A program made the position numbers and the translations under genes. 64,000 nt of DNA. Source: Bretschneidera sinensis. Its lineage: Eukaryota; Streptophyta; Magnoliopsida; Brassicales; Akaniaceae. Positions within the stretch are counted from its first letter, which is position 1. Every line of letters starts with the position of its first letter. The stretch lies in contig CM043705.1 in NCBI GenBank assembly GCA_023935145.1, forward strand, positions 54,361,084-54,425,083. Direction: 5' to 3'. The notes under the pieces were generated by a model. It was not told the origin of the DNA, did not search any database, and saw only the letters and a program-made list of their open reading frames with translations. Positions 11,403-22,882 of this stretch are shown here, in pieces.

Positions 11403-12001
11403 TGTTAGGATTTTGGCTCAAATTCTCACAATGAGGACTTCTAATTGGTTTTAGAAAATTGGTTTTGTATTTGGTAGTTGCTTGTTCTAGGAGTATAGTA
11501 GCAGTTTCTTATTGGATGATTGCTTGTTATAATAGGAATACTAGTAGTAATCTCTTATGTTGTTCTTCTCCTATTAGTATTAGGAAAATATCCTCTATAT
11601 AGAGGGAGTCTTAGAGAAGGTTTGAGCTTCACTCATAATTCCAATAAACATTGCAAATTATAGGAGTTTACTATTAAAGCTAGGATGAGAGTTTTGGGTG
11701 TATTGAGGTTTTGGGTTGTCAAGTAAGAGGGCACTTATAACTAGAGCTAAGTTGAGAGCTTTGGTTGTATTGAGGCTTTTGGGTTGTGAGGTAGTGAAAG
11801 TTTAGCAACTTTACTCTTCCTAAAGTTGTAATTGAAGATTAATAAAGCAATGAATTTGTTGGTGGACGTAAGTAGAGAGGTTACCGAACCACATTAATTA
11901 TTGGTGTTCTTACTCTTTATTTTATTTGCCTTTTTAATTATTGTGGTTTTGTTTTTTGCTTAAAATTTGAGTAGGTGGATTTTAGAAGTACAATCCCAAC
12001 A
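11403..12001 (+). repeat. LTR, plus orientation (left arm of the inverted pair)
   Basis: It begins TGTTAGGATTTTGGC and ends AATCCCAACA. The CTCTATATAGAGGG segment (about 11592-11605), itself a palindrome, is a likely TATA region. Its 3' end joins directly to AGCTCCACTTGG at 12002 without a primer binding site, so this LTR is not in the position of a normal 5' LTR. Confidence 0.85.
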
Positions 12002-12041
12002 AGCTCCACTTGGCTCAAATTCTCCACTTCATCATCAAATT

Positions 12042-12380
12042 CTACTTTCTTCTTTGGTTGGTGCAATCTTTCCTATTGGTCTTCCATCTCATCTGCTTAC
12101 TTCTTGAAGCAATCATTCTCTCATTGTTCGGTTCATCCCTTAATATAGTCACGAACAATTCTTCAACCTCGAACACACTTAGCTTGTTCAACTTATCTTT
12201 CTCTTGAGGTACCGCAAGAACCTCGTAATCCATCCAAACTTCTTTCGTCATCTCTAATGGCTTGGACTCTTCAATCATCTTGTAAAGCCCTTGTCGTCTC
12301 AACGCATCTTTGACCAAAGAGAGAAACAATTCTCCTAATCTAATAACTCAATATTAATATTGCCTATCTTTAGTGTTTTT
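12042..12380 (-). pseudogene. Truncated copia gag start
   Basis: A minus-strand frame reads KDALRRQGLYKMIEESKP and TKEVWMDYE, matching the start of copia Gag (mutant-free pattern: W..KM...L..QGL...I......P..M....W...D..A). It starts just inside the primer site at 12422-12433, so it is the natural first coding region of the right-hand LTR. It is cut off at 12002, where the inverted left LTR begins. Nothing downstream (protease, integrase, RT) is present. Confidence 0.55.
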
Positions 12381-12396
12381 ATCATCGCAACCATTA

Positions 12397-12444
12397 CTCT
12401 GATACAACTTGTTGGGAACTAGGCTCTGATACAATTTGTTGGGA
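12397..12444 (-). repeat. 27-bp tandem duplication across primer site and LTR edge
   Basis: CTCTGATACAA(C/T)TTGTTGGGA occurs at 12397-12417 and again at 12424-12444. The second copy contains the antisense primer site TGTATCAGAGCC (12422-12433; tRNA-iMet type, one G short) and the true LTR edge at 12437. The first copy is a duplicate of the junction lying inside the spacer. Confidence 0.7.
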
Positions 12445-13054
12445 TTTTACCTCTAAAATTCACCTACTCAAATTTTAGGTAAAAAACACAACTGCAACAA
12501 TTAAATAGGCAAATAAAGATAAAGAGTAAGAACACCAATAATTAATGTTGTTCGACAACCTCTTTGTTTTCATCTGCCAACAAATCCACTACTTTATTAA
12601 TCTTCAATTATAACTTTAGAACTTTAGGAAGTGCAAAGTTGCTAAACTCTCACAACCCAAAAGCCTCAATATGATCAAAGCTCTCAGCTTAGCTCTAGTT
12701 GTGAGCGTCGTCTCTATTTGACAACCCAAAACCCCAATACACCCAAAGCTCTCATCCTGGCTTGAGTAGTAAACCCCTCCGATTTACAATGTATATTGGA
12801 ATAACCTTCTCTGAGACTACCTTTATATAGAGAATATTTTCCTAATACTATTAGGAATTGAGTAACAACATAGGAGATTACTATTCCTATTAAAACAAGC
12901 AACCATCCAATAGGAAACTACTACTATACTCCTATTAGAATAAGCAACTACAAAATAGGAAACCGCTTTTCCTAAGCCAATTAGAAGTTCTCATTGTGTC
13001 TTATCAAAAAAATTAGAAGTCCTCATTGTGAGGATTTGAGCTAAAATTCTAACA
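12437..13054 (-). repeat. LTR, minus orientation (right arm of the inverted pair)
   Basis: On the minus strand it runs from TGTTAGAATTTTAGC (13054) to AATCCCAACA (12437) and is followed by a tRNA-iMet-type primer site, so it is in the position of a 5' LTR. It is close in sequence to 7006-7591. A local duplication of the AATTAGAAGT(C/T)CTCATTGTG segment (about 12980-13030) makes it slightly longer. Confidence 0.85.
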
Positions 13055-13059
13055 AGATC

Positions 13060-15287
13060 CAAAATGTGGTATACTTTCCCCAATACCACCAAACTGAAAA
13101 CATCTTATTAGATATTGTGTTATGGTATAAAAGGGCCAAAGTCATAACGTAGCAAGAGATATGAATGGAAATGGGGCAGGGAATGCATTCCTCGTCCCCA
13201 CCCTCGACTCCCAAAGCCTACCCCTGTCCCTGCCCCCATACCCGATGAAGTTTTCTTTGGTTCCCAATCTGTGTCCTTGCCTTGTTTATTCATGGATTTC
13301 CTGTTAACAACTCTATTTTTTAATAAAAAAACATTTAATTCAATTAATAGCTACTACATAATATAACATGATACCAAAAAAATGTTCACAAACATTTATT
13401 TGCAAAATTTTGTGTATGTCATATTTATGTATTTATAAAAGGCAGTATAAATTTGAGGCACAAGTTAACATTGTTTTCAAACTGATTTGGACCAAAATTG
13501 CCTTTTTCACTTCATTTAACTAAGGATTTTTAGGGTGTTTAAAATTTGTTTCCTATCCTCCAGCAAAGAAAAAGAATTATTCAGAAACACACCCATGCGG
13601 GGCTGGTGGCGTGCGGCCTAACCCAGCGTAGTTAGGCCGTCGGATTCGGGGGAAAGACCAAACAGTGATGGCATCGACCAAATTTTGCTGGAAGGCGGCA
13701 AATCGAAGGTGGTCGGAACTCGAATTCTTCAGGCGGTTCGTGTGGCAGATTCTTGTGATGGATGACGGTGGTACTTGGCTGGAAGGTGGATTGGCTGCTG
13801 CTGACTCCAACTGTGCTGGCAGTGCAACCTTCCATCCACCCGTTTGCTAGAAATTGCAAAATATCTTCTGCTGTTTTGAAAAAAATAAATAGTGTTATTG
13901 AATTGCCATATTGCCCTTGTAGTTGTTTTGCATTAAAGTGAATATCTTGGAGCATCTTGGTCCAAATAAATTTGGGTACATTGCTAACTTGTGCATGAAG
14001 TGTAACAAATTAGCATTCCTCTATATGCATATAACAGGATATCGAGTTCGGGATTAATCGGGGCGGGGAATAATGATCCCGGTCCTGAACTCGACTGGGG
14101 ATCAGTTTTAATCCCCGTCCTTACCTTGTGGGGAAGAAAATCCCCCCCAAAACGAGGCGGTGATTGTCGGGCCTCGGTAAGGCCAGGAAATTTTCCCATT
14201 GCTATGCCAAGAGACTGAGTGAAAGTGTAAAAGGACCATTAGGAAGATTCACTTATTGTGAGGCCTCCATTCCACTTCTGAGATTGTTCACTTTGCAAAA
14301 GAGAAATCTGTCTTTGGGGCTAGCATTATTCAAGGTGCTAAATTTATTGCACAAATTCAATTTTGAATCCGGTGGCAAGGTTTGTAGGATGCATCCGTAT
14401 TGTTGAGAGGTCTATTCAAAATAGCCCATTAACTTAGCTCAAGCATGTCTTAGTTTTTACTTGGTAGCAGCATGCCTTCCTCCTCCCATTACTTGGTTGA
14501 TGCTAATCCTTTCATGGTAGATATTTGCCTACGTGGGACACTCTCACAGGAATAATTAAATGAGTGTCATTTCCGCTATATTGGTTTATATGTCCTTCAT
14601 GCCCTAATGGATTAAGATCTTTAGGTGGTTATTTTATGGTCATTAATTTTATATTTAAGCTCCATGGGTTGAAAATTGAGCTTGCCATGGAGCTTGTACT
14701 GCAATAACTTGATTCAATGTTTCTTCCCCCTTTTCTCATAAGCATCTTTTTCATTGAAAATTATATTGTTGTTGGAATAAATAAAAATTTACAAAAATCA
14801 CATAGGATATTGGTTGCGTTTAATCGACTTAACTTTTTAGGGACTTGGAGTTAGGGCCGAGATCCTCTACCATGCATTTTAATGTTGTGCCTATTCTTGT
14901 TCCCCTTAGGATTGGAATTTTTTTGTTGTATGGCTTTTGTATATCTTTGATGTTCCTACTTTTGATGGATGCCTTGCTTCCTCTTAAGAGTTATTCCTTA
15001 CTATATATAATATAAAAAAATCAGCTAGGAACTTGGGCTTGTGTTTCTTGTGTTGTGGATTAAAGGGACATGGCATGGAGGTAGTCGTATGTAGTTGCCT
15101 AATGTTATCTTTACTGATATATAGATGCCATTATTATTGGAGGATAGATACTGTGACTATTCAAATTAAAGGTTTGACCCTGCTTTGATCGATCAGATTC
15201 AATTTATCATCGCTGGGAATCTGGCTTTTGTTACTTGAGAGTTTAATGGATTGAGAGGGCAATGATTTGGTGGAACTTGTAAGGAGG
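13060..15287. other. Intergenic, no gene seen; two G/C-run blocks
   Basis: Two blocks with runs of G and C (about 13165-13265 and 14040-14160; GGGGCAGGG, CCCCTGTCCCTGCCCCC, GGGGCGGGG, ATCCCCGTCC) stand out against the AT-rich background and resemble subterminal parts of a DNA transposon. The 107-codon minus-strand frame between them (13955-13632) shows no recognisable domain. The rest holds no coding signal. Confidence 0.4.
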
Positions 15288-16348
15288 TGATGAGGTATAG
15301 AAGGGTATGGGGGAAAGTTTGTAATTTTGTACTATGGGGGAAAGTTTGTGATTTTGGACTATGGGGGAAAATTTGTATTAGGATTAGGGTTTCTTTATTT
15401 ACAGTGTTAGCTTAGGGTTAGGATTCTTAAAGATCTCTATACAAGGGGATCCATATGTTACTTTTCGATTAGCTTTAAATAAATAAAAATCATATTGATA
15501 TTGGGTATCAATTCCTCTCAATCTCCAAGGTAACTTGGCTTCTTTCCTATCCCTAGAGTAGCCTGGTTTTCTCTTCCAATCCCTAGGGTAGCCTGGTTTT
15601 CTCTTCCAATCACCAGGATAGCGTGGTTTCTATCTCTATTGCTTCTTCTATTATTTGGCCTACATCAATGATGGGATACAGAAGGGTATGGGGGCAAGTT
15701 TGTAATTTTGTACTATGAGGGAAAATTTGTAATTTTATAATACGGGGCAAATTTGTATTAGGATTAGGGTTTCTTTGTTTACAGGGTTAGCTTAGGGTTA
15801 GGATTCTTAAAGATCTCTATGTTACTTTTCGATTATTTTTAAATAAATAAAAATCAGATTGATATTGGGTATCAATTCCTTTCGACATCCAAGGTTGCTT
15901 GGCTTCTTTCCTATCTCCAGGGTAGCCTGGTTTTCTCTTCCAATCCCCACGGTAGCCTGGTTTCTATCTCTATTGCTTCTATTATTTTTCCTACATCAGT
16001 GATGGGGTACAGAATGGTATGGGGGCAAGTTTATAAATTTTTACTATGCGGGAAAATTTGTAATTTTATAATATGGGATAAATTTGTGTTAGGATTAGGG
16101 TTTCTTTATTTACTATGTTAGCTTAGGGTTATGATTTTTAAAGATCTCTATGTAAGGGGATCCCTATGTTACTTTTCAATTAGTTTTAAGTAAATAAAAA
16201 TCAGATTGATATTGGGTATCAATTCCTTTTGACATTTAGGGTAGCCTGGCTTCTTTCCTATCCCCAGGGTAGCCTAGTTTTCTCTTCCAATCCCCACGGT
16301 AGTCTGGTTTCTATCTTTATTGTTTTTTCTGTTATTTGTCCTACATCA
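15288..16348 (+). mobile_element. Three LTR-like units in direct tandem
   Basis: Units run 15288-15667, 15669-15998 and 16000-16348. Each begins TGATG(A/G)GGTA or TGATGGGATA and ends CCTACATCA, so TGATG and CATCA form inverted ends. Only one base separates one unit from the next. All share GGATTAGGGTTTCTTT, CTTAGGGTTA, AAAGATCTCTAT, TTGATATTGGGTATCAATTC and GTAGCCTGGTTT. Unit 1 contains an extra copy of a ~31-bp sub-repeat (GTAGCCTGGTTTTCTCTTCC). The third unit is followed, two bases later, by a tRNA-iMet primer site, which identifies the units as LTRs and not as an ordinary satellite. No downstream LTR was found. Confidence 0.8.
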
Positions 16349-16351
16349 GTT

Positions 16352-16363
16352 TGGTATCAGAGC
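16352..16363 (+). other. Primer binding site (tRNA-iMet type)
   Basis: TGGTATCAGAGC follows the CATCA end of the third LTR unit with a spacer of GTT. It is an exact match to the usual plant tRNA-iMet primer site and sets the element's plus orientation. Confidence 0.85.
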
Positions 16364-17460
16364 CTAAATAGATCCCCACACTTAAATCCGAAAACAAACC
16401 CACGTATACATCCATCCCACAAACATAGTACACAATCTGCCCAGACACAGATCCCCGAATCAACCAAGGCCTTAGGTCAAAACAGCTTTAAAGCAGATCT
16501 GTCGCTTTCCGGTGATCTCCAAACCGCACTGGCACCACCAAGGGACTTGCCACCCTGAGCCGAGTTTAGCAATCGAAATCTGGCACTTTTAGGCCAGGCT
16601 GTCGTCGCTCCCTGCCGTTGGCCGCCATTGGTCGTTATTGCCTCAAACTACACAACTAGGACCGGTCGACGCCGATCTCTGCAACCTAGGTGCCATCGCG
16701 CTGTTATCTTGGCCGAAAAATGATTAACGACCACAACACCCACAATGCGCCACTAGCTTCGATCTCCACAGCCAGCCATGTTTCACCCAAGCAACCCCAA
16801 CCACCGTGGTTGCCCGCCTCAGGCGACCATAACCCAGGGACGCCAGCCTCGGTCGCCGTCGGAATCGCACTCCTCAAGGACCACCATCACGCGCCTCAAG
16901 GGCCACCGTCGCCACTACCAACTAGTCACTTTTCCGGCATCAGAGCACATCATCTCTATCGGAAAGAGTCGATCTAGCCAACCCACCTACTTCCCCGCCG
17001 TGATTCTGCCATAATCCGTCCCGATTGAATGTTGAAAATTTTTAGACTTTGCACTGCCACTTCGCGCCTTTCCAAACACTTGGCCACGAGGCCACCTCAT
17101 CAGGCTCGAGTTTGTCAAATCTGTTCGCTTGCAAAGTTTCGCTGTGAACTGCCTCCAGAGTTGCCATCACGCGCTTGCAGCCAAGCCGCAAGTTGAGAGT
17201 GGTCCTAGCCACAGTTGTACCTTCTGTATTGTGGTGGTTCTTATTAGTGAGTGTTAACATTTTGACAGGTCTTTTATCTAAGCCATTAAAAAAAAGTTAG
17301 AAAAAATAAGAGTGGTGTTGTGTTAGTCAAAGTGAAAGAGAGAGAGAGAGAGTGGAAAACAAAAAACAAAAAAAAGAAAGAGAGAAGGTGATCAGAGTGA
17401 AGTGGTAAAGTGAAAAAAAAAAAAAAAAAAATTGTATCCACAAGTAATGGGTTCAAATTG
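16364..17460 (+). other. Untranslated leader of the tandem-LTR element
   Basis: This internal region is clearly more GC-rich (about 16480-17240) than the surroundings, and its longest frames (16690-16977, 16778-17014) are Pro/His/Ser-rich without a known domain. It ends in a (GA)n stretch (17337-17351) and a poly-A run (17411-17430). I see no gag motif (CCHC knuckle or major homology). Confidence 0.45.
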
Positions 17461-17461
17461 A

Positions 17462-18063
17462 ATCTTTTGTGTGATCATTTATGATGCATTATATCCGGTC
17501 ACTCAAGATGTATTGCATAAGGTTTTTGATCCATATGGGTTTGTTGAAAAGTTATTATCTCACAAACTGATTATGATTTTCAAGCTATTGTGCAATTTGC
17601 TAGGCACTAAGATGTTTTTTAGGCTAAAACGAAGTTGAATGATCGTTGTATTTACAACTACTGTTGCTCGATGACAATTGAATATTACTCACCAAGAGAA
17701 CCAATTCTGCCTAACGAGGCTTTTCTTGAGCTCGAAAAGGTACTTGATAGGGTTTCTAGGAGAATAAAAAGCTTCACCACCGATTTTAATCGCAACTGTG
17801 GTTTTATTCCCGTTCCATCAAAGCAGGTTAATTATGCTCACTTCCAACCTGAGAACCACGAAGATGAAGCTTCCAAGATCATTGATTTAGAGGCATCTCA
17901 TGATGTGCTGGAAGACTTTGTGGAGCAAGTTGAAACAACGGATTGCAAGCACGCCCATGACAAAGATGAGGAGCTGAGCAATGTTGAACTTGGTACTCTA
18001 GATATTGAAAAGACCGTCAATGAAGCACCTCCACAGCAGACATTCTTCACCAAAAAATTTTGA
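17462..18063 (+). pseudogene. RRM (PTB-like) fragment fused to an unidentified frame
   Basis: From about 17472 the sequence reads YPVTQDVLHKVFDPYGFVEKLL, then after a frame change DFQAIVQFARH, two stops, and AKTKLNDRCIYNYCC. That order matches an RRM of the polypyrimidine-tract-binding protein type, where the YPVT..VLH.VF..(F/Y)GFVEKI segment is followed by GFQAL(I/V)QF and a GR.IY..CC segment. The frame then stays open from 17635 to 18063 with an acidic region (ENHEDEASKIIDLEASHDVLEDFVEQVE) that I do not recognise. It lies downstream of the tandem LTRs and their primer site, so it may be a host gene fragment captured by the element. Confidence 0.5.
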
Positions 18064-18081
18064 ACTTGGTACTCTAGATAA
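17984..18081. repeat. 21-bp direct repeat around the end of the frame
   Basis: TTGAACTTGGTACTCTAGATA occurs at 17984-18004 and again at 18060-18080, where it overlaps the stop codon of the open frame. The copies are identical and about 76 bp apart. Confidence 0.8.
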
Positions 18082-19941
18082 ATAAATCTTTATAGTTGTT
18101 TTTGTTTTACTTTTAAGAAAAGGTCCTCTTCATAAGTGTGTTGATTTATTCCATTAGTTGTGTTTTTATGATGGAAATGGTTTGTGGATATTATTAAATT
18201 AATTTATAGTAGGTGAATGATCAGGTCTCTATGATCAAATATGATTTCTAGGAATGACTTTAAATGATATGAAATCAGTTATTGCTGTCCATTCTGGATA
18301 TTAGTTCTTTTAAACAAAAGTATCAATTTTAACCCTGTATATGTCTTAGTCTGAGCCTGTCTGAGGGCGTCCGGAATCCACTTCATTGTTGCAGAAGTTT
18401 GTATGTCAAGACTCCTCCCTTTCCCTAGTATATTTCTCTCCTCGTCCTTTCTGTCATTCTTGAACCATTAGGATCCTTGTTTATGGTTTTTATTGCTCTA
18501 TTTTCATACTCATGTCCTTAAGTTTTAAAAGTTTGGTTGCTCCTCTTAATTCATCTTTTGAGCTCTTTGAACTCATTTAGCGAAAGAAATTTGAGGAGAC
18601 TTTAGCCTCAGTTGATGGTGGATCCAGATGTCTATAAATTCAAACAATGAATCTCCAAGGTTGAATTTTGTTGAAATGATGATCCTTAGCTTTGGTCTCT
18701 TGCAGCTTTTCTAGTCATCAGTAGAAGGATGAATTAACTTGTATAACCTTGACACATTTCTGCGTTTACATAAATCTACAATCATGTAGATCTTCGTTAT
18801 TAGAACTCTATAGAATGAATGTAAGTATGAGTAACTCTTTTATTGGCCTTTTTGTGGAAGAGATGCATGGTAAAGTATTTTGTAGTAAGAGTAGTTCTTT
18901 TTATTTGTGTATGCACTGTTCTAATAATCAAAAGAACAACTCCTTTTTTGGCACGATGCTCTTTTTTCTTTTGTTGGCATCTGAAGTAGCTGTTAATCAT
19001 AATGAATACTGTCAGCTCTTCAGGATGCCTTCAGGAGTGAATTCAAATTCCTTTTGATGGGAATGCTCTTGATATGGTTTGTTCAACAGTAGATATAGTT
19101 GCCTTGTTTAATCTCCCTCCTTTATCCTTGATCAATTTTTGCTATGAAAAACAGAGTTCTTATATCTGTTTATGGATCCATTATGGCACGCTATCTTTGT
19201 AGGGCCTAATCAGTTGGATTTTTTCTGTTCATGTTACTATCTTGAATTATTATAGTTTATATATCTTGTACAGCTCTGAAACATGAGAGGACATGGAAAT
19301 GGAATAAAGTGATACATGGCTAACATGATGGATGGCTAGTCCCACTTTAATTTATTTGCTACCCTACTTGATATTCTATTTTTTCCCCTTGGCTTGTGTG
19401 TATTTTGATAATCAAACTGTTGAAAAGAGAGATCAGATATGCAGCCACCTTGTGGGGGCCTTGTCATGGCTAGAGCTTCAAAACCACATGATTTTCTGTC
19501 AACAGTCCTTGTATATAGAGATGGTTGGTATTTTTGCAGCTGGAGCAGTCACATACGAGTGCATTCAGTCTCTGGTGTCTTCTTGTGAAATTTATCTGTC
19601 AAAATTTCTTGGCATCCATGAAAACTTGGTCTCATCTCTATCTTGCTATTCATGAATATTTTGTTCTATGTATTCTGTTAAGAGAATTTGTTTTCTTTTT
19701 GTTCTGTTCTGTCTCTAGAGAATCTTGCTCAGTGAAGTCCTTTATACAGCCATAACAGTCCATCTTAACTTGGGTATGGGCTTAGCTCTGATCAGGTTGG
19801 GCGTAAACTAAAAGAAGCCTGTATACACCCAAATATTTAAAGAAAATAGCAAAAAATTCTTGCCTAATTGGGTAGTTTTATTATAGCAGTACATTATTTA
19901 TGTGGAGTTTGAGCCTGAGGTGAGGCATAATTTGTGTAATG

Positions 19942-20004
<63 letters not shown>

Positions 20005-22882
20005 GTTTGGCCTGGTTTATGGTAAACTTGATTGGCATGTGAATTTGGGATTGATGTCAGCTTAAGGAGTGAACAGTCCCTCAGGTACAACCGGTCGGAA
20101 GCATAACTAACCATTAAGTTTGTTTATTAAAGGCAACAAAGTTAAAGTGACATTATTTCTAATTATATATTTTTATTGGTGGAAATTATTATGCCTTAAT
20201 GTTAAGGGAGAGGCTGTGTATACTTTAGCTATTTTATTGCCATTAAATTAAATTGATATTGGAGGCATTTAGATTACTGTTTTCTAATATCAGCTTTGTT
20301 TTTTAATTTTACTTTGCTACAAGGCAGTGTATATCACTAGCAGAAAATGTTTGAAGAAGATATAAAACAAAGGGACAAAAGATAAAGAAACATCCACGGT
20401 TGCCAGGAACTTTGACAGCTCATGTATCAATTTGCTTTTTTTAGCTTTTTTTTTATTTTTATTTTTTCAAGTAAGGTTCTTCGATGTTATCAATGAAAAT
20501 TAAAGTAATTCCGAATGGATCTCCTGAATTAAAAAATGTCAAAAATTATTACCACTCCACAGTACTCGTGTCTGAACTGAAAACAAAGGTACCACTAGGA
20601 ATTAATGATTTGACAGAAAAAGAAAAAATGTTCAGAAATTGGTCGACAATCAAACATGGTGAGATTAGAACTTAAATCTAATTTGACTAGCTAATGTTAA
20701 TAGTAATAAACACTAGTACTAGAAGTGAAAACAATGCCCAATTGCCTATGGCTATGGTAATGGCATCAGTTACCTCCAGACTTGTTAAGAGTTTGCTTTA
20801 GCATCACTTGCCTTTTCTCTCTCTCTCTATTGCTTCTTGTAAAATTTTGACAATTTACTGTAATGGGCTGTCTCTCTAACAGCTTACTGATCTTTGCTGA
20901 GAAATCTCATTTTCACTCTCAATAAAATGTAACTGTAGTTTTCTTTATTTATTCTCGGCAATAATAGCTATGGCTCTCACTGTTTCTTATTTTTATGTAA
21001 AGGGCCATAGTGAGTTTACAGTATTTTCTCTTTGACCAAAAGTTTCATGTCATAACTGGGTGGTGCCGTGGGGGATTGGGTAGAAACTGATCTGGAACAG
21101 ATTGAGACATCAATGTGCACAGAGGAGAAGATCGGCAAATACGGTAGGGGTTTTAATTTTTCTCGACAGATAAAACTGGCAATGACTTGTGACTTGAATA
21201 CAACCGGTGAAGCCTAATGTCCCTGCAGTTTGCCAATTACCCCCATTAATAAAGTATCATATCAAATGCGTTCAATGCTGCTTATTAGTTGTAGAGAAGT
21301 GATTTTAATAGTGATCCCACTTTTGCTGTAAATGTAACCCTATATCAAAGTGGTTTTGCCTCACCAATTCCCATGTTCACATATTAATGTTATTACTTTA
21401 TTCATTAGTTTTTCTAATCATATACTCATTTTTAGCAGATTTCTAAACAATTATAACTCAGTTTTTTTATAATTTCTATTTAAGTGTCTCATAACAATTT
21501 AGTCTTTACAATTAACCATTTGAAGTATCTGTAATCTTAGTTTGTTTTTTGTTCTTGAAAATTCGGTAGAATGATAGTGGCATATGCAGCCAGGCTTTTT
21601 GACAAGTTTTTGGGTTTCATGAATCCTCAACCATGTCTACTAACCCTACCTTGGCTGCTAACATATAATACTATATAATGATCCTTGTCAAGCCTGTCTA
21701 ATTATATGTATCCTTGTCAATATCAGTTATTGTTGATAATTTATAATGATAGTATATTACTAGTCACAGGCTTTATTATGGTACGGTGTTCAAAAGGATC
21801 ATGAACCGTTGGGCCTGCTTTGTTTGTTTTGAACAGCAACAATAGGGGGTCTACGCACGTGGACAGGTACTACAATCACTTGTTCTTCCTTGATCAGAGA
21901 TAGAAAAGAGAGGAGAGAGAGAGAGAGAGAGAGTTTAAAAGACTAGAGAAGAAGCTAATACAACTATTCATAAAAGACTAGAGTACAGGCAATTCATCTA
22001 TGTTAGTAAAGCCGTGTCTCTTCCCAATTCAATGTAAAAAGAAAATATCAAACAAAACCAACACCCTGTCCTTTCTCTTTCTTTCTCTTGTCACCTCTCA
22101 TATAAATACAGTACCAAAAAAAAAACAAAGAAAAAAAGCCCACTACATTACCAAGCTTGCTCTTGAGTGCTTGGCTTTTACTCACTGTGTCTGAGTTTTC
22201 ACTTGGTACTGGGGGGAGGAGGGGTACTATTGATCAGTTCAGGTCTCTAAATAGTAGCCAGTTAGTGGGCCTTTCTCTTTCTCTCACTTTCTGTCCAAAA
22301 AAAAAACAAAGATTTTAAAAGTGGCTTAAAATGAAACCCATTTTGCTTTTGCTCCTCCTAGACTACCCATTTGGTATGAGTTGTTAACATCCTGCAAATC
22401 ATATTAGAAAGAGTAAAAAAAAACCTAATATATTTATCCTAGTAATTTCTACTTTTAGTTTTTCCTAGTTTACTTTGCTTTTTTTATTTGGTTTTTGAAG
22501 TTTAAAATATTTATATTAAGTCATTTAAGTTTTGTATTCGTTTCCATCAAATTTTTCACCTAAATAATCCAGTAATCTAATTGATAATAGACTCATTCAT
22601 CACATCAGATTCAACAGTATAGTCTAAAATAGTTTCATCAAATTTATATAGTCCAATTTCATCATTTGTTATCCCCACATATTTATCAACCTGGTTTAAC
22701 TGGTTCACTATTACATCAATCACAATCTTATGTTCCAAATAAAATTCAATGACTCTTGACGTGAGAATTTTAATATACACATTTAAATCACCTGTTAATA
22801 AAAAAATCACTTCGATAAAAAAATTAATTTTAAGTAATACAAAATTTAAAAGATTCAATATCAGGAGTAAATCTAAAATGAC
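18082..22882. other. Intergenic DNA, no gene supported
   Basis: About 4.8 kb with no frame showing a domain. It is less AT-extreme than the 24-27 kb region and could hold decayed introns or a non-coding transcript, but I see no splice-consistent coding exons. Simple repeats include (CT)n(AT)n at 19945-20004 and a (GA)n run near 21908-21932. Confidence 0.5.
19945..20004. repeat. Compound microsatellite (CT)n(AT)n
   Basis: About 17 CT units pass directly into about 13 AT units. Such tracts are usually length-polymorphic. Confidence 0.95.

Larger units (their letters stand above)
11398..13059. mobile_element. Copia-derived insertion with two LTRs in inverted orientation
   Basis: An LTR in plus orientation (11403-12001), a 435-bp spacer (12002-12436) and the same LTR in minus orientation (12437-13054) form one unit. 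Flanking 5-mers are AGATT (11398-11402) and AGATC (13055-13059), four of five identical, which suggests a single integration event. Both outer ends are LTR 5' (TGTTAG) ends, whereas normal retrotransposons have one 5' and one 3' end outside. A primer site lies only next to the right-hand LTR. The spacer holds the start of a copia gag on the minus strand. Confidence 0.75.

Noticed and set aside
12010..12207. Plus-strand hydrophobic 65-codon frame
   Set aside because: Complement of the copia gag fragment, whose minus-strand frame has the family pattern.
13632..13955. 107-codon minus-strand frame
   Set aside because: No domain, no splice context, and overlapping open frames on both strands in a GC-richer patch; probably chance.
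13165..14160. Two G/C-run blocks as the ends of one DNA transposon
   Set aside because: The composition is suggestive, but I could not pair terminal inverted repeats or find a target duplication.
15288..16348. Satellite or gene-related tandem repeat
   Set aside because: The TG..CA ends of each unit and the exact primer site after the third unit identify them as LTRs.
18749..19755. Short frames at 18749-19057, 19332-19655 and 19525-19755 as exons
   Set aside because: No similarity to known domains, no consistent splice sites linking them, and low-complexity composition.
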